This document shows, in pieces, positions 44,711-53,928 of a stretch of 64,000 bases of DNA; the stretch's first letter is position 1, and every line of letters starts with the position of its first letter. The DNA lies in contig JAPDFW010000083.1 of NCBI GenBank assembly GCA_028826165.1, forward strand, positions 62,001 to 126,000, read 5' to 3'. Both the position numbers and the translations under genes were made by a program. Source of the DNA: Anaeramoeba ignava (Eukaryota > Metamonada > Anaeramoebidae). A model generated the notes under the pieces. It was given only the letters and a program-made list of their open reading frames with translations, ran no database searches and had not been told where the DNA came from.

Positions 44711-46496
44711 ATGAATGATTGTTTATTTTTTGGTTTCAATAAATATCCAAAACTTTTCAAAAATGAACCAGAAAAAATAACAAAACCAATTCAATTTAAA
44801 TTTAAAAATGAAAACGAAAATGAAAATGAAAATGAAAATGAAAAACAAATTAAACAAATTTCATCAGGAAATTTCTCAACAATTTTCCTTTTTGAAAATG
44901 GAAAAGCAATAGAATATTTAAATGAAAATGATTCAAATCAAAATCCTTCAAAAATTCAAATTGAAGAAAATATTCAAAAAGTAACTGTTGGTGAGCAAAA
45001 TGAAGCTATTTTAACAATAGAAGGAAATGTATTTGCAAAAGGAATTAATCCAAAAAATCCAAAAGAATTTATCAATATTTCATCATTAATTGAAGACACA
45101 AATGATAGAATAATTCAAGATGTAGTTTCTGGATACAGTTCAATTTACTTATTAACCTCAAATCAAAATGCTTATGGAATTGGTTCAAATCAAGATGGTG
45201 AACTTGGTTTTGATTCTGAAACACTTTATAAAACAGAAAAACCAATTTTAATGATGAAAAATGTTTCTAAAATATTTTCAGGAAATGATTCAAATCGTGT
45301 TTTTCTTTTAAATTCAAATCAAGAATTATTTGTATGTGGTGATAATGGATACGGTCAACTTGGATTAGGAGAATCAAGAACAGAAGAAACAAAAACCCAA
45401 AAATTAACCAAAATCCAAAATATTCCAAAAGGTAAAATAATTGATATTCAATGTGGAGGGATTCATTCAATAATGTTGATTGAAAATGAAGATCACAAAT
45501 GAAAATCCAAAAAGAAAACTTTATTCATGTGGATTTTATTTATATAATGGACTTGGGAAAAAATATCAAAATACTTATGAATTTACTGAAATCAAATCAT
45601 CTTTATTTGAAAATGATAATATTCTTAAAATCTCTGTTGGAAATTTCCATAATTTGATTCTAACTTCCAATAATAAGATGATAGGATTTGGTGCTAATTT
45701 TTCTGGTCAATTAGGAACTGGAGATACAAAATATCAATTAATTCCAATTCAAATTGAACTTCCTAAATTAAGATTTAATGAAAATATTTCTAATTATCAT
45801 GTTTCTTGTGGCTCTGCTAAATCATTTCTTTATTATTCTCCTCCTTTTTCCAATATTGAAGAAGATTTGATAAAATTATTTGAAAGAAAAGAATTTTGTA
45901 ATATTTCATTTAAAACCGAAAATGGAGAAATAATTGAAGCTCATAAATTAATATTGAAATATAGATTAAATCAAAATGAAGATCAAATTGAAAAACTTCA
46001 AGAAATTATTTCAAAAAAATCAATTAAAGAATCAAATCAAATATTTGAAATGATTTATTCAAACAATTCTAAAATAAATCCAGTATTATATTCTGAAATT
46101 AAAGAAATTATAAATTCAAATGAAAAAATAGAAGAAACAATGAAAAGAATTTATTTGAATGAAAATGAAAATGAAAATGAAAAAGATTTTATTATTGAAA
46201 GAAAAGAAAAACAATATAAATTTCCTAAATTAATATTAATAATGAGAAGTGAATTATATCGAGGAATGTTTTTATCTGTAACTGAAGATAAATCTAATAA
46301 AGTTACAGATTATAGTGAATTAAGTAATAAATCATTTCAAATATTTGAATATTGGATTTATTCAAATCAAATTAAAGAAGATATTCAAATTACACAAGAA
46401 ATTATTAATGAAATTAAAACAAGAATTGATTATTTTCAATTAAATCAAACAAATCCAAATTTATTAGATTTATTAATTAAGAAATTTAAAAATTAA
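44711..46496 (+). pseudogene. RCC1-BTB protein, paralogue C, frameshifted
   Basis: MNDCLFFGFNKYPK begins an RCC1 region that ends at a stop after GIHSIMLIENEDHK (45502). The remainder, NENPKRKLYSCGFYLYNGLG through the full BTB end, is read in the +1 frame to 46496. One surplus C near 45494-45496 explains it; without that base the gene is 595 codons like the rest. The break is in the same inter-blade linker as in paralogue A, but at a different base and in different surrounding sequence, so it is an independent event. Both halves are otherwise well kept. Confidence 0.7.
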
Positions 46497-46738
46497 AATT
46501 AAAATTAAAATTAAAATTAAAATTAAAATTAAAAATTAAAATTAAAATTAAAATTAAAATCAAAATTAAAATTAAAATTAAAATTAAAATTAATATTAAA
46601 ATTAAAATTAAAATCAAAATTAAAATCATAATTTAAAATTAAAATCAAAAATTAAAATTAAAATTAAAATTAAAATTAAAATTAAAATTAAAATTAAAAT
46701 TAAAATTAAAATTCCAAAAATCATTTTTTTCATTTTTT
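46497..46738. repeat. Spacer repeat (AAAATT)n between paralogues C and D
   Basis: Hexamer AAAATT with occasional AAAATC. It ends in the shared leader CATTTTTTTCTTTTCTAAAATG of paralogue D. Confidence 0.85.
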
Positions 46739-46749
46739 TCTTTTCTAAA

Positions 46750-48528
46750 ATGAATGATTGTTTATTTTTTGGTTTAAATCTATATCCAACTCTTTTCAAA
46801 AATAAACCAAATAAAATAATAAAACCAATTCAATTTAAATTTGAAAATGAAAATGAAAATGAAAATGAAAATGAAAAACAAATTAAACAAATTTCATCAA
46901 GTTATTTCTCAACAATTTTCCTTTTTAAAAATGGAAAAGCAATAGAATATTTAAATGAAAATGATTCAAATCAAAATATTCAAAAAATCCAAATCGAAAA
47001 TATTCAAAAAGTAATTGTTGGTTCTGATAATGAAGCTATTTTAACAAAAGAAGGAAATGTATTTGCAAAAGGAAGCGATATTGATTTAGAAAATCCAAAA
47101 GAATTTATCAATATTTCATCATTAATTGAAGACACAAATGATAGAATAATTGAAGATATCGCTTGCTGTGCTAGCTCAATTTACTTATTAACTTCAAATC
47201 AAAATGTTTATGGATTTGGTGACAACTTTTATGGCCAATTTGGTTTTGATTCGTCAAATATCTCACAAAAACCAATTTTAATAATGAAAAATGTTTCTAA
47301 AATATTTTCAGGAAATACTTCTTATCATGTTTTTCTTTTAAATTCAAATCAAGAATTATTCGGATCAGGATATAATGGATACGGTCAACTTGGATTAGGA
47401 GATTCAATAAATGAATACATCAAAAAAATAACCAAAATACAAAATATTCCAAAAGGCAAAATAATTGATATTCAATCTGGATATTCTCATTCAATAATGT
47501 TGATTGAAAATGAAAATCAAAAACCAAAAAGAAAACTTTATTCATGTGGAGATTATCGAAATAATGGACTTGGCAAAAAAAATCAAAATACTTATGAATT
47601 TACTGAAATCAAATCATCTTTATTTGAAAATGATAATAATATTCTTGATTTTTCTGTTGGAAATGCTCATAATTTGATTTTAACATCAAAAGGGAAATTT
47701 ATTGGATTTGGAGAAAATTCTTATATTCAATTAGGAAACGGAAATAAAAAAATCAAATTAATTCCAATTCAAATTAAACTTCCTAAATTAATATTTAATG
47801 AAAATATTTCTAATTATCATATTTCTTGTGGAGTTGATAAAACATTTCTTTATTATTCTTCTTTTTTTTCCAATCTTGAAGAAGATTTGATAAAATTATT
47901 TAGAAGAAAAGAATTTTGCAATATTTCATTTAAAACAGAAAATGGAGAAATAATTGAAGCTCATAAATTAATATTGAAATATAGATTAAAAGATGAAAAT
48001 GAAATTGAAAATGAAATTGAAAATGAAATTGAAAAACTTCAAGAAATTATTTCAAAAAAATCAATTAAAGAATCAAACCAAATATTTGAAATGATTTATT
48101 CAAACAAAATAATAAATCCAAAATTATATTCTGAAATTAAAGAAATTATAAATTCAAATGAAAAAATTGAAGAAACAATGAAAAGAATTTATTTAAATGA
48201 AAATGAAAAAGATTTTATTATTGAAAGAAAAGAAAAACAATATAAATTTCCTAAATTAATATTAATAATGAGAAGTGAATTATATCGAGGAATGTTTTTA
48301 TCTGTAACAAATGATACTTCTAATAAAGTTACAGATTATAGTGAATTAAGTAATAAATCATTTCAAATATTTGAATATTGGATTTATTCAAATCAAATTA
48401 AAGATGATATTCAAATTACACAAGAAATTATTAATGAAATTAAAACAAGAATTGATTATTTTCAATTAAATCAAACAAATCCAAATTTATTTGATTTATT
48501 AATTAATAAATTTAATAATCAAAATTAA
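46750..48528 (+). CDS. RCC1-BTB protein, paralogue D
   Basis: One exon, 592 residues, starting MNDCLFFGLNLYPT. RCC1 blades include FGDNFYGQFGFD and SGYNGYGQLGLGDS; the BTB region has EFCNISFKTENGEIIEAHKL and LIMRSELYRGMFLSV. The BTB insertion carries an extra (ENEI)n run. The linker that is broken in A and C is here LIENENQKPKRKLYS and open. The neighbours are tandem paralogues in the same orientation, consistent with unequal crossing-over. Confidence 0.85.
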   Translation: MNDCLFFGLNLYPTLFKNKPNKIIKPIQFKFENENENENENEKQIKQISSSYFSTIFLFKNGKAIEYLNENDSNQNIQKIQIENIQKVIVGSDNEAILTKEGNVFAKGSDIDLENPKEFINISSLIEDTNDRIIEDIACCASSIYLLTSNQNVYGFGDNFYGQFGFDSSNISQKPILIMKNVSKIFSGNTSYHVFLLNSNQELFGSGYNGYGQLGLGDSINEYIKKITKIQNIPKGKIIDIQSGYSHSIMLIENENQKPKRKLYSCGDYRNNGLGKKNQNTYEFTEIKSSLFENDNNILDFSVGNAHNLILTSKGKFIGFGENSYIQLGNGNKKIKLIPIQIKLPKLIFNENISNYHISCGVDKTFLYYSSFFSNLEEDLIKLFRRKEFCNISFKTENGEIIEAHKLILKYRLKDENEIENEIENEIEKLQEIISKKSIKESNQIFEMIYSNKIINPKLYSEIKEIINSNEKIEETMKRIYLNENEKDFIIERKEKQYKFPKLILIMRSELYRGMFLSVTNDTSNKVTDYSELSNKSFQIFEYWIYSNQIKDDIQITQEIINEIKTRIDYFQLNQTNPNLFDLLINKFNNQN

Positions 48529-48902
48529 AATTAAAATTAAAATTAAAATTAAAATCAAAATAAAAATTAAATTAAAATTAAAATTAAATTCAAATTAAAA
48601 TTAAAATTAAAATTAAAATCAAAATCAAAAATAAAATTTAAAAATCAAAATTAAAATTAAAATTAAAATTAAAATTATAATTTAAAATTTAAAATTAAAA
48701 TCAAAATTAAAATTAAAATTAAATATAAAATTAAAATTCATTTTAAAATTAAAATTAAAATCAAAATTAAAATTCAAAATTAAAATTAAAATTAAAATTA
48801 AAATTAAAACTAAAATTAAAATTAAAATTAAAATTAAAATTAAAATTAAAATTAAAATTAAAATTAAAATTAAAATTAAAATTAAAATTAAAATCAAAAT
48901 CA
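48529..48902. repeat. Spacer repeat (AAAATT)n between paralogues D and E
   Basis: About 0.37 kb of AAAATT with AAAATC and AAATTC variants, ending in CATTTTTTTCTTTTTCAAAAATG. Open (FN)n and (LI)n frames here are repeat only. Confidence 0.85.
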
Positions 48903-48927
48903 TTTTTCATTTTTTTCTTTTTCAAAA

Positions 48928-50712
48928 ATGAATGAAATTTTATTTTTTGGTTCAAATGAATATCCAAAACTTTACGAAAATAAACCAAATAAAATAATAA
49001 AACCAATTCAATTTAAATTTGAAAATGAAAATGAAAATGAAAATGAAAATGAAAATGAAAATGAAAATGAAAAACAAATTAAACAAATTTCATCAGGAAA
49101 TTATTCAACAATTTTCCTTTTTGAAAATGGAAAAGCAATAGAATATTTACGATTTTGGAATGAAGAAATTCAAATTGAAAATATTCAAAAAGTAACTGTT
49201 GGTGAGCAAAATGAAGCTATTTTAACAAAAGAAGGAAATGTATTTGCCAAAGGAAAAGATATTAATCCAGAAAATCCAAAAGAATTTATCAATATTTCAT
49301 CATTAATTGAAGATACAAATGATAGAATAATTGAAGATGTTGTTTCTGGATCTAGCTCAATTTACTTATTAACTTCAAATCAAAATGCTTATGGAATTGG
49401 TTCAAATTATTCTGGTCAACTTGGTTTAAAATATCAAACACTTAAAAAAACAGAAAAACCAATTTTAATGATGAAAAATGTTTCTAAAATATTTTCAGGA
49501 AATTCTTCAGGTTCTGTTTTTCTTTTAAATTCAAATCAAGAATTATTTGGATGCGGATGGAATTATTATGGTCAACTTGGATTAGGAAAATTTGTGGCTC
49601 AAAGAATCAGACAATTAACCCAAATCCAAAATATTCCAAAAGGCAAAATAATTGATATTCAATCTGGAGATTCTCATTCAATAATGATGATTGAAGAAGA
49701 AGATGGATATCGACAGCTTTACTCATGTGGAGATTCTCTATATAATGGACTTGGCAAAAAATCAAACCAAAGATTATTTACTCAAATTAAATCATCTTTA
49801 ATTATAAATCAAAATCCTATTGATTTTTCTGTTGGAAATAAACATACTTTGATTTTAACTCCAAAAAGAAAATTAATTGGATTTGGAGATAATTATTATG
49901 GTCAATTAGGAAAAGAAACACGAGATAATCCAAAAGATCCAATTCAAATTAAACTTCCTAAATTAAGATTTAATGAAGATATTTCCAATTATCATATTTC
50001 TTGTGGAGTTGATAAAACATTTCTTTATTATTCTTCTCCTTCTTTTTCCAATCTTGAAGAAGATTTGATAAAATTATTTAGAAGAAAAGAATTTTGTGAT
50101 ATTTCATTTAAAACAGAAAATGGAGAAATAATCAAAGCTCATAAATTAATATTAAAATATAGATTAAATGAAAATCAAAATCAAATTGAAAAACTTCAAG
50201 AAATTATTTCAAAAAAATCAATTGAAGAATCAAATCAAATATTTGAAATGATTTATTCAAACAATTCCAAAATAAATCCAAAATTATATTTTGAAATTAA
50301 AGAAATTATAAATTCAAATGAAAAAATTGAAGAAACAATGAAAAGAATTTATTTAAATGAAAATGAAAATGAAAATGAAAAAGATTTTATTATTGAAAGA
50401 AAAGAAAAACAATATAAATTCCCAAAATTAATATTAATAATGAGAAGTGAATTATATCGAGGAATGTTTTTATCTGTAACTGAAGATAAATCTAATAAAG
50501 TTACAGATTATAGTGAATTAAGTAATAAATCATTTCAAATATTTGAATATTGGATTTATTCAAATCAAATCAAAGAAGATATTCAAATTACACAAGAAAT
50601 AATTAATGAAATTCAAATTGGAATTGATTATTTTCAATTAAATCAAACAAATCCAAATTTATTTGATTTATTAATTAACAAATTTAATAATCAAAATCAA
50701 AATCAAAATTAA
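48928..50712 (+). CDS. RCC1-BTB protein, paralogue E
   Basis: One exon, 594 residues, starting MNEILFFGSNEYPK. It is the most divergent in the blade linker (MIEEEDGYRQLYSCGDS instead of IENEN-PKRKLYS). RCC1 blades IGSNYSGQLGLK, CGWNYYGQLGLGKF and GFGDNYYGQLGKE are clear, and the BTB part is nearly identical to that of F. It has the longest Asn-Glu run of the family, nine NE pairs after FKFE. The C-terminus ends in a short NQNQNQN run that passes into the downstream repeat. Confidence 0.85.
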   Translation: MNEILFFGSNEYPKLYENKPNKIIKPIQFKFENENENENENENENENEKQIKQISSGNYSTIFLFENGKAIEYLRFWNEEIQIENIQKVTVGEQNEAILTKEGNVFAKGKDINPENPKEFINISSLIEDTNDRIIEDVVSGSSSIYLLTSNQNAYGIGSNYSGQLGLKYQTLKKTEKPILMMKNVSKIFSGNSSGSVFLLNSNQELFGCGWNYYGQLGLGKFVAQRIRQLTQIQNIPKGKIIDIQSGDSHSIMMIEEEDGYRQLYSCGDSLYNGLGKKSNQRLFTQIKSSLIINQNPIDFSVGNKHTLILTPKRKLIGFGDNYYGQLGKETRDNPKDPIQIKLPKLRFNEDISNYHISCGVDKTFLYYSSPSFSNLEEDLIKLFRRKEFCDISFKTENGEIIKAHKLILKYRLNENQNQIEKLQEIISKKSIEESNQIFEMIYSNNSKINPKLYFEIKEIINSNEKIEETMKRIYLNENENENEKDFIIERKEKQYKFPKLILIMRSELYRGMFLSVTEDKSNKVTDYSELSNKSFQIFEYWIYSNQIKEDIQITQEIINEIQIGIDYFQLNQTNPNLFDLLINKFNNQNQNQN

Positions 50713-51050
50713 AATTAAAATCAAAATTAAAATCAAAATTAAAATTAAAATTAAAATTAAAATTAAAATTAAAATTAAAAATTAAAATTCAAAATTAAAA
50801 TCAAAATTAAAATCAAAATTAAAATCAAAAACAAAATTAAAATCAAAATTAAAATTAACAAAATTAAAATTAAAATTAAAATTAAAATTAAAATTAAAAT
50901 TAAAATTAAAATTAAAATTAAAATTAAAATTAAAATCAAAATCAAAATCAAAATTAAAATTAAAAAATGAAATTAAAATTAAAATTAAAATTAAAATTAA
51001 AATTAACAAAATTAAAATTAAAATTAAAATTCCAAAAATCATTTTTTTCA
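50713..51050. repeat. Spacer repeat (AAAATT)n/(AAAATC)n between paralogues E and F
   Basis: AAAATT/AAAATC hexamers followed by the common T-rich leader. An open frame enters from 50967 and continues into paralogue F, but the KLKLKL part is spacer. Confidence 0.85.
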
Positions 51051-51068
51051 TTTTTTTTCTTTTTAAAA

Positions 51069-52874
51069 ATGAATGATTGTTTATTTTTTGGTTTAAATCA
51101 ATTTCCAAAACTTTTTAAAAATGAAACAGAAAAAATAACAAAACCAATTCAATTTAAATTTGAAAATGAAAATGAAAATGAAAATGAAAATGAAAATGAA
51201 AATGAAAATGAAAAACAAATTAAACAAATTTCATCAGGAAATTTCTCAACAATTTTCCTTTTTAAAAATGGAAAAGCAATAGAATATTTAAATGAAAAAG
51301 ATCCAAATCAAAATCCTTCAGAAATCCAAATTGAAGAAAATATTGAAAAAGTAACTGTTGGTTTTTGGAATGAAGCTATTTTAACAATAGAAGGAAATGT
51401 ATTTGCCAAAGGAAAAGTTATTAATCCAAATAATCCAAATCAATTTATCAATATTTCATCATTAATTGAAGATACAAATGATAGAATTATTCAAGATATT
51501 GTTTCTGGATACAATTCAATTTACTTATTAACTTCAAATCAAAACGTTTATGGATTTGGTTCAAATGATTATGGTCAATTTGGTTTTTATTCTAAAACAC
51601 TTTATAAAACAGAAAAACCAATTTTAATGATGAAAAATGTTTCTAAAATATTTTCAGGAAATACTTCATTTCATGTTTTTCTTTTAAATTCAAATCAAGA
51701 ATTATCTGGATGTGGATATAATTATTATGGTCAAGTTGGATTAGGAGAATCAAGAAGAAAAGAAAAAAAAATCAAAAAATTAACCAAAATTCCAAATATT
51801 CCAAAAGGCAAAATAATTGATATTCAATGTGGGCACGCTTATTCAATAATGATGATTGAAAATGAAAATAAAAATCCAAAAAGAAAACTTTATTCAACTG
51901 GAGATTATGAATATAATGGACTTGGCAAAAATGGAGATGAAAATACTTATGAATTTACTGAAATCAAATCATCTTTATTTGAAAATGATAATATTCTTGA
52001 ATTTTCTGTTGGGAATGCTCATACTTTGATATTAACATCTCATAATAAGATGATAGTATTTGGAGATAATTTTTATGGTGAATTAGGAACTGGAAATACA
52101 AAAAATCAATTAATTCCAATTCAAATTGAACTTCCTAAATTAAGATTTAATGAAAATATTTCTAATTATCATATTTCTTGTGGAGTTGATAAAACATTTC
52201 TTTATTATTCTTCTCCTTCTTTTTCCAATCTTGAAGAAGATTTGATAAAATTATTTAGAAGAAAAGAATTTTGTGATATTTCATTTAAAACCAAAAATGG
52301 AGAAATAATTGAAGCTCATAAATTAATATTGAAATATAGATTAAATCAAAATCAAATTGAAAAACTTCAAGAAATTATTTCAAATAAATCAATTAAAGAA
52401 TCAAATCAAATATTTGAAATGATTTATTCAAACAGAATTATAAATCCAAAATTATATTTTGAAATTAAAGAAATTATAAATTCAAATGAAAAAATAGAAG
52501 AAACAATGAAAAGAATTTATTTAAATGAAAATGAAAATGAAAATGAAAAAGATTTTATTATTGAAAGAAAAGAAAAACAATATAAATTCCCAAAATTAAT
52601 ATTAATAATGAGAAGTGAATTATATCGAGGAATGTTTTTATCTGTAACTGAAGATAAATCTAATAAAGTTACAGATTATAGTGAATTAAGTAATGAATCA
52701 TTTCAAATATTTGAATATTGGATTTATTCAAATCAAATCAAAGAAGATATTCAAATTACACAAGAAATAATTAATGAAATTCAAATTGGAATTGATTATT
52801 TTCAATTAAATCAAACAAATCCAAATTTATTTGATTTATTAATTAAAAAATTTAATAATCAAAATCAAAATTAA
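51069..52874 (+). CDS. RCC1-BTB protein, paralogue F
   Basis: One exon, 601 residues from MNDCLFFGLNQFPK. This start is chosen because it equals that of the paralogues; the frame is open 102 bases upstream only through repeat. Blades FGSNDYGQFGFY, CGYNYYGQVGLGES and FGDNFYGELGTGN, then the BTB part EFCDISFKTKNGEIIEAHKL and LIMRSELYRGMFLSV. It has eight NE pairs after FKFE. It is the last member of the array; CHMP1 begins 97 bases downstream. Confidence 0.86.
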   Translation: MNDCLFFGLNQFPKLFKNETEKITKPIQFKFENENENENENENENENEKQIKQISSGNFSTIFLFKNGKAIEYLNEKDPNQNPSEIQIEENIEKVTVGFWNEAILTIEGNVFAKGKVINPNNPNQFINISSLIEDTNDRIIQDIVSGYNSIYLLTSNQNVYGFGSNDYGQFGFYSKTLYKTEKPILMMKNVSKIFSGNTSFHVFLLNSNQELSGCGYNYYGQVGLGESRRKEKKIKKLTKIPNIPKGKIIDIQCGHAYSIMMIENENKNPKRKLYSTGDYEYNGLGKNGDENTYEFTEIKSSLFENDNILEFSVGNAHTLILTSHNKMIVFGDNFYGELGTGNTKNQLIPIQIELPKLRFNENISNYHISCGVDKTFLYYSSPSFSNLEEDLIKLFRRKEFCDISFKTKNGEIIEAHKLILKYRLNQNQIEKLQEIISNKSIKESNQIFEMIYSNRIINPKLYFEIKEIINSNEKIEETMKRIYLNENENENEKDFIIERKEKQYKFPKLILIMRSELYRGMFLSVTEDKSNKVTDYSELSNESFQIFEYWIYSNQIKEDIQITQEIINEIQIGIDYFQLNQTNPNLFDLLIKKFNNQNQN

Positions 52875-52970
52875 AATTAAAATTAAAATTAAAATTAAAA
52901 TTTAAATTCAAAATATTTTTCATTTTTCATTTTTCATTTTTCATTTTTCATTTTTCATTTCAAAAAAAAA

Positions 52971-53570
52971 ATGTCTTTTGAAACATTATTCAATCTTCGA
53001 TTTACAGCTAAAAGATTACACAAAGATTCAATACGAGAAGAAAAGAAAAGCGAAAGAGAGAAAAAGAAAGTATTAGCAGCATTAAAAAGCGGGAATAAAG
53101 AAAAAGCCGAAATTCTAGCAGGAAACGCAATTCGAATGCACAAACAATCAATTCAATTACTTCATTTATCATCTAAAATCGATGCAATTCGTGAGAAAAT
53201 TGAGCAACAAAAAACAATGGGACAAATTAATAAAGTTCTTCAAAAATCAGCAATTGCAATGAATAAAGAACTTTCCAAAGAATTGAATCCTCAAAAACTC
53301 ATGCAACTTATGCAAAAATTTGGAGAGCAAGAAGAGGATTTAGAAGTTAAAAGTATGTTTATTGATGAAATGATTTCCCCAAATGCTCAACCTATTCTTG
53401 ATTCAGAAGTCCAAGACTTAATTGCTCAAGCTACTAATGAAACTTCTCAAAAATTACCTGAAGTTCCTAATCTTCCTGAATTTCCTTCTCTTGATGGTTT
53501 GCCTGAAATTGATGAAAAAGCTAAAAATACTGAGAAAAAACCTGTTCAAGAAGCTAATCAACTCAAATAA
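52971..53570 (+). CDS. CHMP1: ESCRT-III subunit CHMP1 (Did2/Vps46)
   Basis: One exon, 199 residues. The Snf7-type core (LFNLRFTAKRLHKDSIREEK, AEILAGNAIRMHKQS, MGQINKVLQKSAIAMNKEL, MQLMQKFGEQEEDLEVKS) is typical of CHMP1. A basic N-terminal helix and acidic C-terminal half give the usual charge split. The C-terminus has VQDLIAQATNE where a MIT-interacting motif is expected, followed by an unusual Pro-rich tail (LPEVPNLPEFPSLDGLPEID) and a KKPVQEANQLK end. CHMP1 recruits Vps4 and Ist1 during membrane scission in endosomes and cytokinesis. The family is about 196-204 residues, so length is normal. The C-terminal MIM is atypical, or lies in the Pro-rich part as in MIM2 motifs. Confidence 0.93.
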   Translation: MSFETLFNLRFTAKRLHKDSIREEKKSEREKKKVLAALKSGNKEKAEILAGNAIRMHKQSIQLLHLSSKIDAIREKIEQQKTMGQINKVLQKSAIAMNKELSKELNPQKLMQLMQKFGEQEEDLEVKSMFIDEMISPNAQPILDSEVQDLIAQATNETSQKLPEVPNLPEFPSLDGLPEIDEKAKNTEKKPVQEANQLK

Positions 53571-53928
53571 TTTTTTTTAATTTTGATTTTGATTTTGAAT
53601 TATTTTTTCTTTTTTTGGATTAAAATCACAATTATTTTTAATTTTGGATTTTAATTTAATTTTTAATTTTAATTTTAATTTTAATTTTAATTTTAATTTT
53701 AATTTTAATTTTAATTTTAATTTTAATTTTAATTTTAATTTTGAATTTTTTAAATTTGATTTTTAATTTTGATTTTAATTTTAATTTTAATTTTTAATTT
53801 TTAAATTCTCTTAAATTTTAATTTTTATTTTAAATTTAAATTTTAAATTTATTTTGAAAATGAAAATTTTTAACAAACATTGCCAAATTTTAATTTAATT
53901 TTAATTATTTTAATTTTGAAAAATTTTG
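53571..53928. other. Spacer with TTTTAA repeats between CHMP1 and ankyrin gene
   Basis: TTTTAA array at about 53655-53735 and A/T-rich sequence; no gene. The promoter of the ankyrin gene would be here if its first exon is correctly placed. Confidence 0.4.

Noticed and set aside
50967-51068. N-terminal KLKLKL extension of paralogue F
   Set aside because: It is the AAAATT spacer read in frame; all paralogues but B start at MND/MNE after the shared T-rich leader.
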